Numbered from the stretch's first letter, positions 1 to 13,000 are shown. The stretch: DNA of 64,000 bases from Megachile rotundata (GCF_050947335.1 NW_027473503.1:186001-250000); one strand, 5' to 3'. Notes: generated by a model not told the origin, from the letters alone. Translations and numbers: made by a program.

Positions 1-219
1 CAGTAATAAGTATAGTAATTGTCGTTCTATCGATCATTTAAGCATAATATGGGTAATAATATGAGTCAGATTGATAATAATAACAGTAATAAGTATAGTA
101 ATTGTCGTTCTATCGATAATATAAGCATAATATGGCTAATAATATGAGTTAGATTGATAATACTAAGAGTAGTGAGTATAGTAGTTCTCGTTCTATCGAT
201 CATATAAGCATAATATGGC

Positions 220-282
220 TAATAATATGAGTTAGATTGATAATAATAAGAGTAATAAGTATAGTAATTGTCGTTCTATCGA
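220..282 (+). repeat. internal ~21-bp sub-repeats within the monomer
   Basis: Splitting the exemplar monomer at 220-240, 241-261, 262-282 and 283-302 gives three 21-mers and one 20-mer. The first two start with the same eight bases 'taataata' and agree at 15 of 21 positions by my count; the first and third agree at 13 of 21. The fourth quarter shows no convincing match. In such AT-rich sequence some agreement is expected by chance (about 7 of 21), so the first pair is strong and the third moderate. The monomer may have grown from a ~21-bp ancestor, about two turns of B-DNA. Confidence 0.5.
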
Positions 283-302
283 TCATATAAGCATAATATG
301 GC
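220..302 (+). repeat. exemplar class B monomer (83 bp)
   Basis: This is a representative copy, opened at the 'taataatatg' box. In order it has 'taataatatgagttag', the 'ttgataataataag' run, 'agtaataagtatagtaatt', the CpG-bearing 'gtcgttctatcgatc', then 'atataagcataatatggc'. Class B copies carry 'aagagtaataag' with 'ttgtcgttc'. Class A copies carry 'ctaagagtagtgag' with 'ttctcgttc' or 'ttctcattc' (for example 154-200). Class C copies carry 'aagagtaatgag' with 'ttgtagttc' (for example 488-530). The central palindrome 'atcgat' is present in nearly every copy. A coding function is excluded by stops in every frame. Confidence 0.95.
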
Positions 303-1773
303 TAATAATATGAGTTAGATTGATAATACTAAGAGCAGTGAGTATAGTAATTCTCATTCTATCGATCATATAAGCATAATATGGCTAATAATATGAGTTA
401 GATTGATAATAATAAGAGTATTGAGTATAGTAATTGTAGTTCTATCGATCATTTAAGCATAATATGGCTAATAATATGAGTTAGATTGATAATAATAAGA
501 GTAATGAGTATAGTAATTGTAGTTCTATCGATCATATCTGCATAATATGGTTAATAATATGAGTTAGATTGATAATAATAAGAGTAGTAAGTATAGTATT
601 TGTCGTTCTATCGATCATATAAGCATAATATGGCTAATAATATGAGTTAGATTGATAATAATAAGAGTAATAAGTATAGTAATTGTCGTTCTATCGATCA
701 TTTAAGCATAATATGGGTAATAATATGAGTCAGATTGATAATAATAACAGTAATAAGTATAGTAATTGTCGTTCTATCGATAATATAAGCATAATATGGC
801 TAATAATATGAGTTAGATTGATAATACTAAGAGTAGTGAGTATAGTAGTTCTCGTTCTATCGATCACATAAGCATAATATGGCTAATAATATGAGTTAGA
901 TTGATAATAATAAGAGTAATAAGTATAGTAATTGTCGTTCTATCGATCATATAAGCATAATATGGCTAATAATATGAGTTAGATTGATAATACTAAGAGT
1001 AGTGAGTATAGTAATTCTCGTTCTATCGATCATATAAGCATAATATGGCTAATAATATGAGTTAGATTGGTAATAATAAGAGTAATGAGTATAGTAGTTG
1101 TAGTTCTATCGATCATTTAAGCATAATATGGCTAATAATATGAGTTAGATTGATAATAATAAGAGTAATGAGTATAGTAATTGTAGTTCTATCGATCATA
1201 TCTGCATAATATGGTTAATAATATGAGTTAGATTGATAATAATAAGAGTAGTAAGTATAGTATTTGTCGTTCTATCGATCATATAAGCATAATATGGCTA
1301 ATAATATGAGTTAGATTGATAATAATAAGAGTAATAAGTATAGTAATTGTCGTTCTATCGATCATTTAAGCATAATATGGGTAATAATATGAGTCAGATT
1401 GATAATAATAACAGTAATAAGTATAGTAATTGTCGTTCTATCGATAATATAAGCATAATATGGCTAATAATATGAGTTAGATTGATAATACTAAGAGTAG
1501 TGAGTATAGTAGTTCTCGTTCTATCGATCATATAAGCATAATATGGCTAATAATATGAGTTAGATTGATAATAATAAGAGTAATAAGTATAGTAATTGTC
1601 GTTCTATCGATAATATAAGCATAATATGGCTAATAATATGAGGTAGATTGATAATACTAAGAGTAGTGAGTATAGCAGTTCTCGTTCTATCGATCATATA
1701 AGCATAATATGGCTAATAATATGAGTTAGATTGATAATAATAAGAGTAATAAGTATAGTAATTGTCGTTCTAT

Positions 1774-2438
1774 CGATAATATAAGCATAATATGGCTAAT
1801 AATATGAGTTAGATTGATAATACTAAGAGTAGTGAGTATAGTAGTTCTCGTTCTATCGATCATATAAGCATAATATGGCTAATAATATGAGTTAGATTGA
1901 TAATAATAAGAGTAATGAGTATAGTAATTCTCGTTCTATCGATCATATAAGCATAATATGGCTAATAATATGAGTTAGATTGACAATAATAAGAGTAATG
2001 AGTATAGTAATTGTAGATCTATCGATCATTTAAGCATAATATGGCTAATAATATGAGTTAGAGTGATAATACTGAGAGTAGTGAGTATAGTAATTCTCAT
2101 TCTATCGATCATATAAGCATAATATGGCTAATAATATGAGTTAGATTGATAATAATAAGAGTAATGGGTATAGTAATTGTAGTTCTATCGATCATATAAG
2201 CAAAATATGGCTAATAATATGAGCTAGATTGATAATAATAAGAGTAATAACTACAGTAATTGTCGTTCTATCGATCATATAAGCATAATAAGGCTAATAA
2301 TATGAGTTAGATTGATAATAATAACAGTAATAAGTATAGTAATTGTCGTTCTATCGATCATTTAAGCATAATATGGGTAATAATATGAGTCAGATTGATA
2401 ATAATAACAGTACTAAGTATAGTAATTGTCGTTCTATC
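1774..2438 (+). repeat. 8-monomer segment recurring at 4845-5509
   Basis: From the 'cgataatataag' box at 1774 to the 'gtactaagtatag' box near 2410, the type order matches 4845-5509 at a displacement of 3,071 bp (37 monomers). The rare 'gcaaaatatgg' variant sits at 2200 and 5271. One visible difference is 'ttgacaataat' at 1980 against 'ttgataataat' in the other copy. After 2438 the copies diverge ('cgataatata' here, 'cgatcattta' there). A mosaic of this kind fits repeated unequal crossover or conversion. Confidence 0.75.
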
Positions 2439-3685
2439 GATAATATAAGCATAATATGGCTAATAATATGAGGTAGATTGATAATACTAAGAGTAGTGAG
2501 TATAGCAGTTCTCGTTCTATCGATCATTTAAGCATAATATGGCTAATAATATGAGTTAGATTGATAATAGTAAGAGTAGTGAGTATAGTAGTTCTCGTTC
2601 CATCGATCATATAAGCATAATATGGCTAATAATATCAGTTAGATTGATAATACTAAGAGTAGTGAGTATAGTAATTCTCGTTCTATCGATCATATAAGCA
2701 TAATATGGCTAATAATATGAGTTAGATTGATAATAATAAGAGTAATAAGTATAGTAATTGTCGTTCTCTCGATCATATGAGCATAATATGGCTAATAATA
2801 TGAGTTAGAGTGATAATACTAAGAGTAGTGAGTATAGTAATTCTCATTCTATCGATCATTTAAGCATAATATGGCTAATAATATGAGTTAGATTGATAAT
2901 AATAACAGTAATAAGTATAGTAATTGTCGTTCTATCGATAATATAACCATAATATGGCTAATAATATGAGTTAGATTGATAATACTAAGAGTAGTGAGTA
3001 TAGTAATTCTCGCTCTATCGATCATATAAGCATAATATGGCTAATAATATGAGTTAGATTGGTAGTAATAAGAGTAATAAGTATAGTAATTGTCGTTCTA
3101 TCGATCATATAAGCATAATAAGGCTAATAATATGAGTTAGAGTGATAATACTAAGAGTAGTGAGTATAGTAATTCTCATTCTATCGATCATATAAGCATA
3201 ATATGGCTAATAATATGAGTTAGATTGATAATGATAAGAGTAATGAGAATAGTAATTGTAGTTCTATCGATCATGTCGGCATAATATGGTGAATAATATG
3301 AGTTAGATTCATAATAATAAGTGTAATAAGTATAGTAATTGTCGTTCTATCGATCATATAAGCATAATATGGCTAATAATATGAGTTAGATTGATAATAC
3401 TAAGAGTAGTGAGTATAGTAATTCTCGTTCTATCGATCATATAAGCATAATATGGCTAATAATATGAGTTAGATTGATAATAATAAGAGTAATAACTACA
3501 GTACTTGTCGTTCTATCGATCATATAAGCATAATAAGGCTAATAATATGAGTTAGATTGATAATAATAAGAGTAATAAGTATAGTAATTGTCGTTCTCTC
3601 GATCATATAAGCATAATATGGCTAATAATATGAGTTAGAGTGATAATACTAAGAGTAGTGAGTATAGTAATTCTCATTCTATCGA

Positions 3686-4652
3686 TCATTTAAGCATAAT
3701 ATGGCTAATAATATGAGTTAGATTGATAATAATAACAGTAATAAGTATAGTAATTGTCGTTCTATCGATAATATAAGCATAATCTGGCTAGTAATATGAG
3801 TTAGATTGATAATACTAAGAGTAGTGAGTATAGTAATTCTCGTTCTATCCATCATATAAGCATAATATGGCTAATAATATGAGTTAGATTGATAATAATA
3901 AGAGTAATGAGTATAGTAATTGTAGTTCTATCGATCATATCTGCATAATATGGTTAATAATATGAGTTAGATTCATAATAATAAGAGTAATAAGTATAGT
4001 AATTGTCGTTCTATCGATCATATAAGCATAATATGGCTAATAATATGAGTTAGATTGATAATACTAAGAGTAGTGAGTATAGTAATTCTCGTTCTATCGA
4101 TCATATAAGCATAATATGGCTAATAATATGAGTTAGATTGATAGTAATAAGAGTAATAAGTATAGTAATTGTCGTTCTATCGATCATATAAGCATAATAA
4201 GGCTAATAATATGAGTTAGAGTGATAATACTAAGAGTAGTGAGTATAGTAATTCTCATTCTATCGATCATATAAGCATAATATGGCTAATAATATGAGTT
4301 AGATTGATAATAATAAGAGTAATGAGTATAGTAATTGTAGTTCTATCGATCATTTAAGCATAATATGGCTAATAATATGAGTTAGATTGATGATAATAAG
4401 AGTAATGAGTATAGTAATTGTAGTTCTATCGATCATTTAAGCATAATATGGCTAATAATATGAGTTAGATTGATGATAATAAGAGTAATGAGTATAGTAA
4501 TTGTAGTTCTATCGATCATATCTGCACAATATGGTTAATAATATGAGTTAGATTGATAATACTAAGAGTAGTGAGTATAGTAATTCTCGTTCTATCCATC
4601 ATATAAGCATAATATGGCTAATAATATGAGTTAGATTGATAATAATAAGAGT
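3686..4652 (+). repeat. duplicated segment, copy at 9330-10296
   Basis: Also displaced by 5,644 bp, so it belongs to the same ancient block duplication as bases 1-2125, although the material between is rearranged in the right-hand block. The anchor is the rare 'aatctggctagtaatatg' at 3781 and 9425. The 'ctatccatcatataag', 'atatctgc' and 'attcataata' types follow in the same order. The copies separate at 4653 ('gtagtaag') versus 10,297 ('gtaatgag'). Confidence 0.8.
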
Positions 4653-5564
4653 AGTAAGTATAGTATTTGTCGTTCTATCGATCATATAAGCATAATATGG
4701 CTAATAATATGAGTTAGATTGATAATAATAAGAGTAATAAGTATAGTAATTGTCGTTCTATCGATCATTTAAGCATAATATGGGTAATAATATGAGTCAG
4801 ATTGATAATAATAACAGTAATAAGTATAGTAATTGTCGTTCTATCGATAATATAAGCATAATATGGCTAATAATATGAGTTAGATTGATAATACTAAGAG
4901 TAGTGAGTATAGTAGTTCTCGTTCTATCGATCATATAAGCATAATATGGCTAATAATATGAGTTAGATTGATAATAATAAGAGTAATGAGTATAGTAATT
5001 CTCGTTCTATCGATCATATAAGCATAATATGGCTAATAATATGAGTTAGATTGATAATAATAAGAGTAATGAGTATAGTAATTGTAGATCTATCGATCAT
5101 TTAAGCATAATATGGCTAATAATATGAGTTAGAGTGATAATACTGAGAGTAGTGAGTATAGTAATTCTCATTCTATCGATCATATAAGCATAATATGGCT
5201 AATAATATGAGTTAGATTGATAATAATAAGAGTAATGGGTATAGTAATTGTAGTTCTATCGATCATATAAGCAAAATATGGCTAATAATATGAGCTAGAT
5301 TGATAATAATAAGAGTAATAACTACAGTAATTGTCGTTCTATCGATCATATAAGCATAATAAGGCTAATAATATGAGTTAGATTGATAATAATAACAGTA
5401 ATAAGTATAGTAATTGTCGTTCTATCGATCATTTAAGCATAATATGGGTAATAATATGAGTCAGATTGATAATAATAACAGTACTAAGTATAGTAATTGT
5501 CGTTCTATCGATCATTTAAGCATAATATGGGTAATAATATGAGTCAGATTGATAATAATAAGAG

Positions 5565-6713
5565 TAATGAGTATAGTAATTGTAGATCTATCGATCATTT
5601 AAGCATAATATGGCTAATAATATGAGTTAGATTGATAATAATAACAGTAATAAGTATAGTAATTGTCGTTCTATCGATCATTTAAGCATAATATGGGTAA
5701 TAATATGAGTCAGATTGATAATAATAACAGTAATAAGTATAGTAATTGTCGTTCTATCGATAATATAAGCATAATATGGCTAATAATATGAGTTAGATTG
5801 ATAATACTAAGAGTAGTGAGTATAGTAGTTCTCGTTCTATCGATCATATAAGCATAATATGGCTAATAATATGAGTTAGATTGATAATAATAAGAGTAAT
5901 AAGTATAGTAATTGTCGTTCTATCGATCATATAAGCATAATATGGCTAATAATATGAGTTAGATTGATAATACTAAGAGCAGTGAGTATAGTAATTCTCA
6001 TTCTATCGATCATATAAGCATAATATGGCTAATAATATGAGTTAGATTGATAATAATAAGAGTATTGAGTATAGTAATTGTAGTTCTATCGATCATTTAA
6101 GCATAATATGGCTAATAATATGAGTTAGATTGATAATAATAAGAGTAATGAGTATAGTAATTGTAGTTCTATCGATCATATCTGCATAATATGGTTAATA
6201 ATATGAGTTAGATTGATAATAATAAGAGTAGTAAGTATAGTATTTGTCGTTCTATCGATCATATAAGCATAATATGGCTAATAATATGAGTTAGATTGAT
6301 AATAATAAGAGTAATAAGTATAGTAATTGTCGTTCTATCGATCATTTAAGCATAATATGGGTAATAATATGAGTCAGATTGATAATAATAACAGTAATAA
6401 GTATAGTAATTGTCGTTCTATCGATAATATAAGCATAATATGGCTAATAATATGAGTTAGATTGATAATACTAAGAGTAGTGAGTATAGTAGTTCTCGTT
6501 CTATCGATCACATAAGCATAATATGGCTAATAATATGAGTTAGATTGATAATAATAAGAGTAATAAGTATAGTAATTGTCGTTCTATCGATCATATAAGC
6601 ATAATATGGCTAATAATATGAGTTAGATTGATAATACTAAGAGTAGTGAGTATAGTAATTCTCGTTCTATCGATCATATAAGCATAATATGGCTAATAAT
6701 ATGAGTTAGATTG
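5565..6713 (+). repeat. 14-monomer segment repeated at 8221-9369
   Basis: The 'agatct' variant at 5584 and 'gcagtgag' at 5979 reappear at 8240 and 8635, a displacement of 2,656 bp (32 monomers). The second copy has private changes such as 'ctatcgctcattta' near 8329, 'ataataattg' near 8561 and 'ataattagag' near 8877. A third relative starts near 10,296 ('agatct' at 10,315; 57 monomers from 5584). Confidence 0.75.
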
Positions 6714-7739
6714 GTAATAATAAGAGTAATGAGTATAGTAGTTGTAGTTCTATCGATCATTTAAGCATAATATGGCTAATAATATGAGTTAGATTGATAA
6801 TAATAAGAGTAATGAGTATAGTAATTGTAGTTCTATCGATCATATCTGCATAATATGGTTAATAATATGAGTTAGATTGATAATAATAAGAGTAGTAAGT
6901 ATAGTATTTGTCGTTCTATCGATCATATAAGCATAATATGGCTAATAATATGAGTTAGATTGATAATAATAAGAGTAATAAGTATAGTAATTGTCGTTCT
7001 ATCGATCATTTAAGCATAATATGGGTAATAATATGAGTCAGATTGATAATAATAACAGTAATAAGTATAGTAATTGTCGTTCTATCGATAATATAAGCAT
7101 AATATGGCTAATAATATGAGTTAGATTGATAATACTAAGAGTAGTGAGTATAGTAGTTCTCGTTCTATCGATCATATAAGCATAATATGGCTAATAATAT
7201 GAGTTAGATTGATAATAATAAGAGTAATAAGTATAGTAATTGTCGTTCTATCGATAATATAAGCATAATATGGCTAATAATATGAGGTAGATTGATAATA
7301 CTAAGAGTAGTGAGTATAGCAGTTCTCGTTCTATCGATCATATAAGCATAATATGGCTAATAATATGAGTTAGATTGATAATAATAAGAGTAATAAGTAT
7401 AGTAATTGTCGTTCTATCGATAATATAAGCATAATATGGCTAATAATATGAGTTAGATTGATAATACTAAGAGTAGTGAGTATAGTAGTTCTCGTTCTAT
7501 CGATCATATAAGCATAATATGGCTAATAATATGAGTTAGATTGATAATAATAAGAGTAATGAGTATAGTAATTCTCGTTCTATCGATCATATAAGCATAA
7601 TATGGCTAATAATATGAGTTAGATTGACAATAATAAGAGTAATGAGTATAGTAATTGTAGATCTATCGATCATTTAAGCATAATATGGCTAATAATATGA
7701 GTTAGAGTGATAATACTGAGAGTAGTGAGTATAGTAATT

Positions 7740-7790
7740 CTCATTCTATCGATCATATAAGCATAATAAGGCTAATAATATGAGTTAGAT
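7740..7790 (+). other. two-monomer deletion junction
   Basis: Compared with the block at 2100-2290, the monomers carrying 'aatgggtatag...gcaaaatatgg' and 'aataactacag' are missing here. The upstream 'ttctcattctatcgatcatataagcataata' type (7738 onward) runs straight into 'aggctaataatatg' and then the 'aacag' monomer. The loss is exactly 166 bp and keeps the 83-bp phase, as expected from unequal exchange between aligned monomers. Confidence 0.7.
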
Positions 7791-10039
7791 TGATAATAAT
7801 AACAGTAATAAGTATAGTAATTGTCGTTCTATCGATCATTTAAGCATAATATGGGTAATAATATGAGTCAGATTGATAATAATAACAGTACTAAGTATAG
7901 TAATTGTCGTTCTATCGATAATATAAGCATAATATGGCTAATAATATGAGTTAGATTGATAATACTAAGAGTAGTGAGTATAGTAGTTCTCGTTCCATCG
8001 ATCATATAAGCATAATATGGCTAATAATATGAGTTAGATTGATAATAATAACAGTAATAAGTATAGTAATTGTCGTTCTATCGATCATATAAGCATAATA
8101 TGGCTAATAATATGAGTTAGATTGATAATACTAAGAGTAGTGAGTATAGTAATTCTCGTTCTATCGATCATATAAGCATAATATGGCTAATAATATGAGT
8201 TAGATTGATAATAATAAGAGTAATGAGTATAGTAATTGTAGATCTATCGATCATTTAAGCATAATATGGCTAATAATATGAGTTAGATTGATAATAATAA
8301 CAGTAATAAGTATAGTAATTGTCGTTCTATCGCTCATTTAAGCATAATATGGGTAATAATATGAGTCAGATTGATAATAATAACAGTAATAAGTATAGTA
8401 ATTGTCGTTCTATCGATAATATAAGCATAATATGGCTAATAATATGAGTTAGATTGATAATACTAAGAGTAGTGAGTATAGTAGTTCTCGTTCTATCGAT
8501 CATATAAGCATAATATGGCTAATAATATGAGTTAGATTGATAATAATAAGAGTAATAAGTATAATAATTGTCGTTCTATCGATCATATAAGCATAATATG
8601 GCTAATAATATGAGTTAGATTGATAATACTAAGAGCAGTGAGTATAGTAATTCTCATTCTATCGATCATATAAGCATAATATGGCTAATAATATGAGTTA
8701 GATTGATAATAATAAGAGTATTGAGTATAGTAATTGTAGTTCTATCGATCATTTAAGCATAATATGGCTAATAATATGAGTTAGATTGATAATAATAAGA
8801 GTAATGAGTATAGGAATTGTAGTTCTATCGATCATATCTGCATAATATGGTTAATAATATGAGTTAGATTGATAATAATTAGAGTAGTAAGTATAGTATT
8901 TGTCGTTCTATCGATCATATAAGCATAATATGGCTAATAATATGAGTTAGATTGATAATAATAAGAGTAATAAGTATAGTAATTGTCGTTCTATCGATCA
9001 TTTAAGCATAATATGGGTAATAATATGAGTCAGATTGATAATAATAACAGTAATAAGTATAGTAATTGTCGTTCTATCGATAATATAAGCATAATATGGC
9101 TAATAATATGAGTTAGATTGATAATACTAAGAGTAGTGAGTATAGTAGTTCTCGTTCTATCGATCACATAAGCATAATATGGCTAATAATATGAGTTAGA
9201 TTGATAATAATAAGAGTAATAAGTATAGTAATTGTCGTTCTATCGATCATATAAGCATAATATGGCTAATAATATGAGTTAGATTGATAATACTAAGAGT
9301 AGTGAGTATAGTAATTCTCGTTCTATCGATCATATAAGCATAATATGGCTAATAATATGAGTTAGATTGATAATAATAACAGTAATAAGTATAGTAATTG
9401 TCGTTCTATCGATAATATAAGCATAATCTGGCTAGTAATATGAGTTAGATTGATAATACTAAGAGTAGTGAGTATAGTAATTCTCGTTCTATCCATCATA
9501 TAAGCATAATATGGCTAATAATATGAGTTAGATTGATAATAATAAGAGTAATGAGTATAGTAATTGTAGTTCTATCGATCATATCTGCATAATATGGTTA
9601 ATAATATGAGTTAGATTCATAATAATAAGAGTAATAAGTATAGTAATTGTCGTTCTATCGATCATATAAGCATAATATGGCTAATAATATGAGTTAGATT
9701 GATAATACTAAGAGTAGTGAGTATAGTAATTCTCGTTCTATCGATCATATAAGCATAATATGGCTAATAATATGAGTTAGATTGATAGTAATAAGAGTAA
9801 TAAGTATAGTAATTGTCGTTCTATCGATCATATAAGCATAATAAGGCTAATAATATGAGTTAGAGTGATAATACTAAGAGTAGTGAGTATAGTAATTCTC
9901 ATTCTATCGATCATATAAGCATAATATGGCTAATAATATGAGTTAGATTGATAATAATAAGAGTAATGAGTATAGTAATTGTAGTTCTATCGATCATTTA
10001 AGCATAATATGGCTAATAATATGAGTTAGATTGATGATA

Positions 10040-13000
10040 ATAAGAGTAATGAGTATAGTAATTGTAGTTCTATCGATCATTTAAGCATAATATGGCTAAT
10101 AATATGAGTTAGATTGATGATAATAAGAGTAATGAGTATAGTAATTGTAGTTCTATCGATCATATCTGCACAATATGGTTAATAATATGAGTTAGATTGA
10201 TAATACTAAGAGTAGTGAGTATAGTAATTCTCGTTCTATCCATCATATAAGCATAATATGGCTAATAATATGAGTTAGATTGATAATAATAAGAGTAATG
10301 AGTATAGTAATTGTAGATCTATCGATCATTTAAGCATAATATGGCTAATAATATGAGTTAGATTGATAATAATAACAGTAATAAGTATAGTAATTGTCGT
10401 TCTATCGATCATTTAAGCATAATATGGGTAATAATATGAGTCAGATTGATAATAATAACAGTAATAAGTATAGTAATTGTCGTTCTATCGATAATATAAG
10501 CATAATATGGCTAATAATATGAGTTAGATTGATAATACTAAGAGTAGTGAGTATAGTAGTTCTCGTTCTATCGATCATATAAGCATAATATGGCTAATAA
10601 TATGAGTTAGATTGATAATAATAAGAGTAATAAGTATAGTAATTGTCGTTCTATCGATCATATAAGCATAATATGGCTAATAATATGAGTTAGATTGATA
10701 ATACTAAGAGCAGTGAGTATAGTAATTCTCATTCTATCGATCATATAAGCATAATATGGCTAATAATATGAGTTAGATTGATAATAATAAGAGTATTGAG
10801 TATAGTAATTGTAGTTCTATCGATCATTTAAGCTTAATATGGCTAATAATATGAGTTAGATTGATAATAATAAGAGTAATGAGTATAGTAATTGTAGTTC
10901 TATCGATCATATCTGCATAATATGGTTAATAATATGAGTTAGATTGATAATAATAAGAGTAGTAAGTATAGTATTTGTCGTTCTATCGATCATATAAGCA
11001 TAATATGACTAATAATATGAGTTAGATTGATAATAATAAGAGTAATAAGTATAGTAATTGTCGTTCTATCGATCATTTAAGCATAATATGGGTAATAATA
11101 TGAGTCAGATTGATAATAATAACAGTAATAAGTATAGTAATTGTCGTTCTATCGATAATATAAGCATAATATGGCTAATAATATGAGTTAGATTGATAAT
11201 ACTAAGAGTAGTGAGTATAGTAGTTCTCGTTCTATCGATCACATAAGCATAATATGGCTAATAATATGAGTTAGATTGATAATAATAAGAGTAATAAGTA
11301 TAGTAATTGTCGTTCTATCGATCATATAAGCATAATATGGCTAATAATATGAGTTAGATTGATAATACTAAGAGTAGTGAGTATAGTAATTCTCGTTCTA
11401 TCGATCATATAAGCATAATATGGCTAATAATATGAGTTAGATTGGTAATAATAAGAGTAATGAGTATAGTAATTGTAGTTCTATCGATCATTTAAGCATA
11501 ATATGGCTAATAATATGAGTTAGATTGATAATAATAAGAGTAATGAGTATAGTAATTGTAGTTCTATCGATCATATCTGCATAATATGGTTAATAATATG
11601 AGTTAGATTGATAATAATAAGAGTAGTAAGTATAGTATTTGTCGTTCTATCGATCATATAAGCATAATATGGCTAATAATATGAGTTAGATTGATAATAA
11701 TAAGAGTAATAAGTATAGTAATTGTCGTTCTATCGATCATTTAAGCATAATATGGGTAATAAAATGAGTCAGATTGATAATAATAACAGTAATAAGTATA
11801 GTAATTGTCGTTCTATCGATAATATAAGCATAATATGGCTAATAATATGAGTTAGATTGATAATACTAAGAGTAGTGAGTATAGTAGTTCTCGTTCTATC
11901 GATCATATAAGCATAATATGGCTAATAATATGAGTTAGATTGATAATAATAAGAGTAATAAGTATAGTAATTGTCGTTCTATCGATAATATAAGCATAAT
12001 ATGGCTAATAATATGAGGTAGATTGATAATACTAAGAGTAGTGAGTATAGCAGTTCTCGTTCTATCGATCATATAAGCATAATATGGCTAATAATATGAG
12101 TTAGATTGATAATAATAAGAGTAATAAGTATAGTAATTGTCGTTCTATCGATAATATAAGCATAATATGGCTAATAATATGAGTTAGATTGATAATACTA
12201 AGAGTAGTGAGTATAGTAGTTCTCGTTCTATCGATCATATAAGCATAATATGGCTAATAATATGAGTTAGATTGATAATAATAAGAGTAATGAGTATAGT
12301 AATTCTCGTTCTATCGATCATATAAGCATAATATGGCTAATAATATGAGTTAGATTGATAATAATAAGAGTAATGAGTATAGTAATTGTAGATCTATCGA
12401 TCATTTAAGCATAATATGGCTAATAATATGAGTTAGAGTGATAATACTGAGAGTAGTGAGTATAGTAATTCTCATTCTATCGATCATATAAGCATAATAT
12501 GGCTAATAATATGAGTTAGATTGATAATAATAAGAGTAATGGGTATAGTAATTGTAGTTCTATCGATCATATAAGCAAAATATGGCTAATAATATGAGCT
12601 AGATTGATAATAATAAGAGTAATAACTACAGTAATTGTCGTTCTATCGATCATATAAGCATAATAAGGCTAATAATATGAGTTAGATTGATAATAATAAC
12701 AGTAATAAGTATAGTAATTGTCGTTCTATCGATCATTTAAGCATAATATGGGTAATAATATGAGTCAGATTGATAATAATAACAGTACTAAGTATAGTAA
12801 TTGTCGTTCTATCGATAATATAAGCATAATATGGCTAATAATATGAGTTAGATTGATAATACTAAGAGTAGTGAGTGTAGTAGTTCTCGTTCCATCGATC
12901 ATATAAGCATAATATGGGTAATAATATGAGTTAGATTGATAATAATAAGAGTAATGAGTATAGTAATTGTAGTTCTATCGATCATATCGGCATAATATGG

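Larger units (their letters stand above)
1..1328 (+). repeat. 8-monomer higher-order unit (664 bp), two copies
   Basis: The diagnostic 'gggtaataatatgagtcag' box occurs at 51, 715 and 1379, spaced exactly 664 bp (8 x 83). The order of monomer types is the same in each unit: 'ggg' B type; 'aacag' with 'cgataatata'; class A with 'gtagttctcg'; class B; class A; class C with 'catttaag'; class C with 'atatctgc'; then 'gtagtaag' with 'atttgtcg'. The two copies differ at a few sites, such as 'gagcagtgag' near 330 against 'gagtagtgag' near 994, and 'catata' near 201 against 'cacata' at 865. From about 1,560 the order changes, so the third copy is broken. The same 8-mer recurs near 5.65-7.0, 8.3-9.3 and 10.4-11.7 kb. 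Confidence 0.9.
1..2125 (+). repeat. long duplicated segment, copy at 5645-7769
   Basis: This segment matches 5645-7769 at a displacement of 5,644 bp (68 monomers). Anchors are 'cacataag' at 865 and 6509, 'ttggtaataataagag' near 1066 and 6710 followed by 'tagtagttgtag', and 'tgacaataat' at 1981 and 7625. Similarity breaks at 2125/7769, where the right copy jumps from 'aata' into 'aggctaat' and so skips two monomers that the left copy keeps. The left boundary is outside the window. Confidence 0.85.

Noticed and set aside
283..300. TATA-box promoter in 'catataagcataatatg'
   Set aside because: The string is in most monomers, but any 24% GC sequence yields such boxes and no transcribed unit lies nearby.
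285..301. Hairpin from 'catat' and 'atatg' around 'aagcata'
   Set aside because: The arms are only five AT-rich bases with a seven-base loop and do not extend further; too weak to call a structure.
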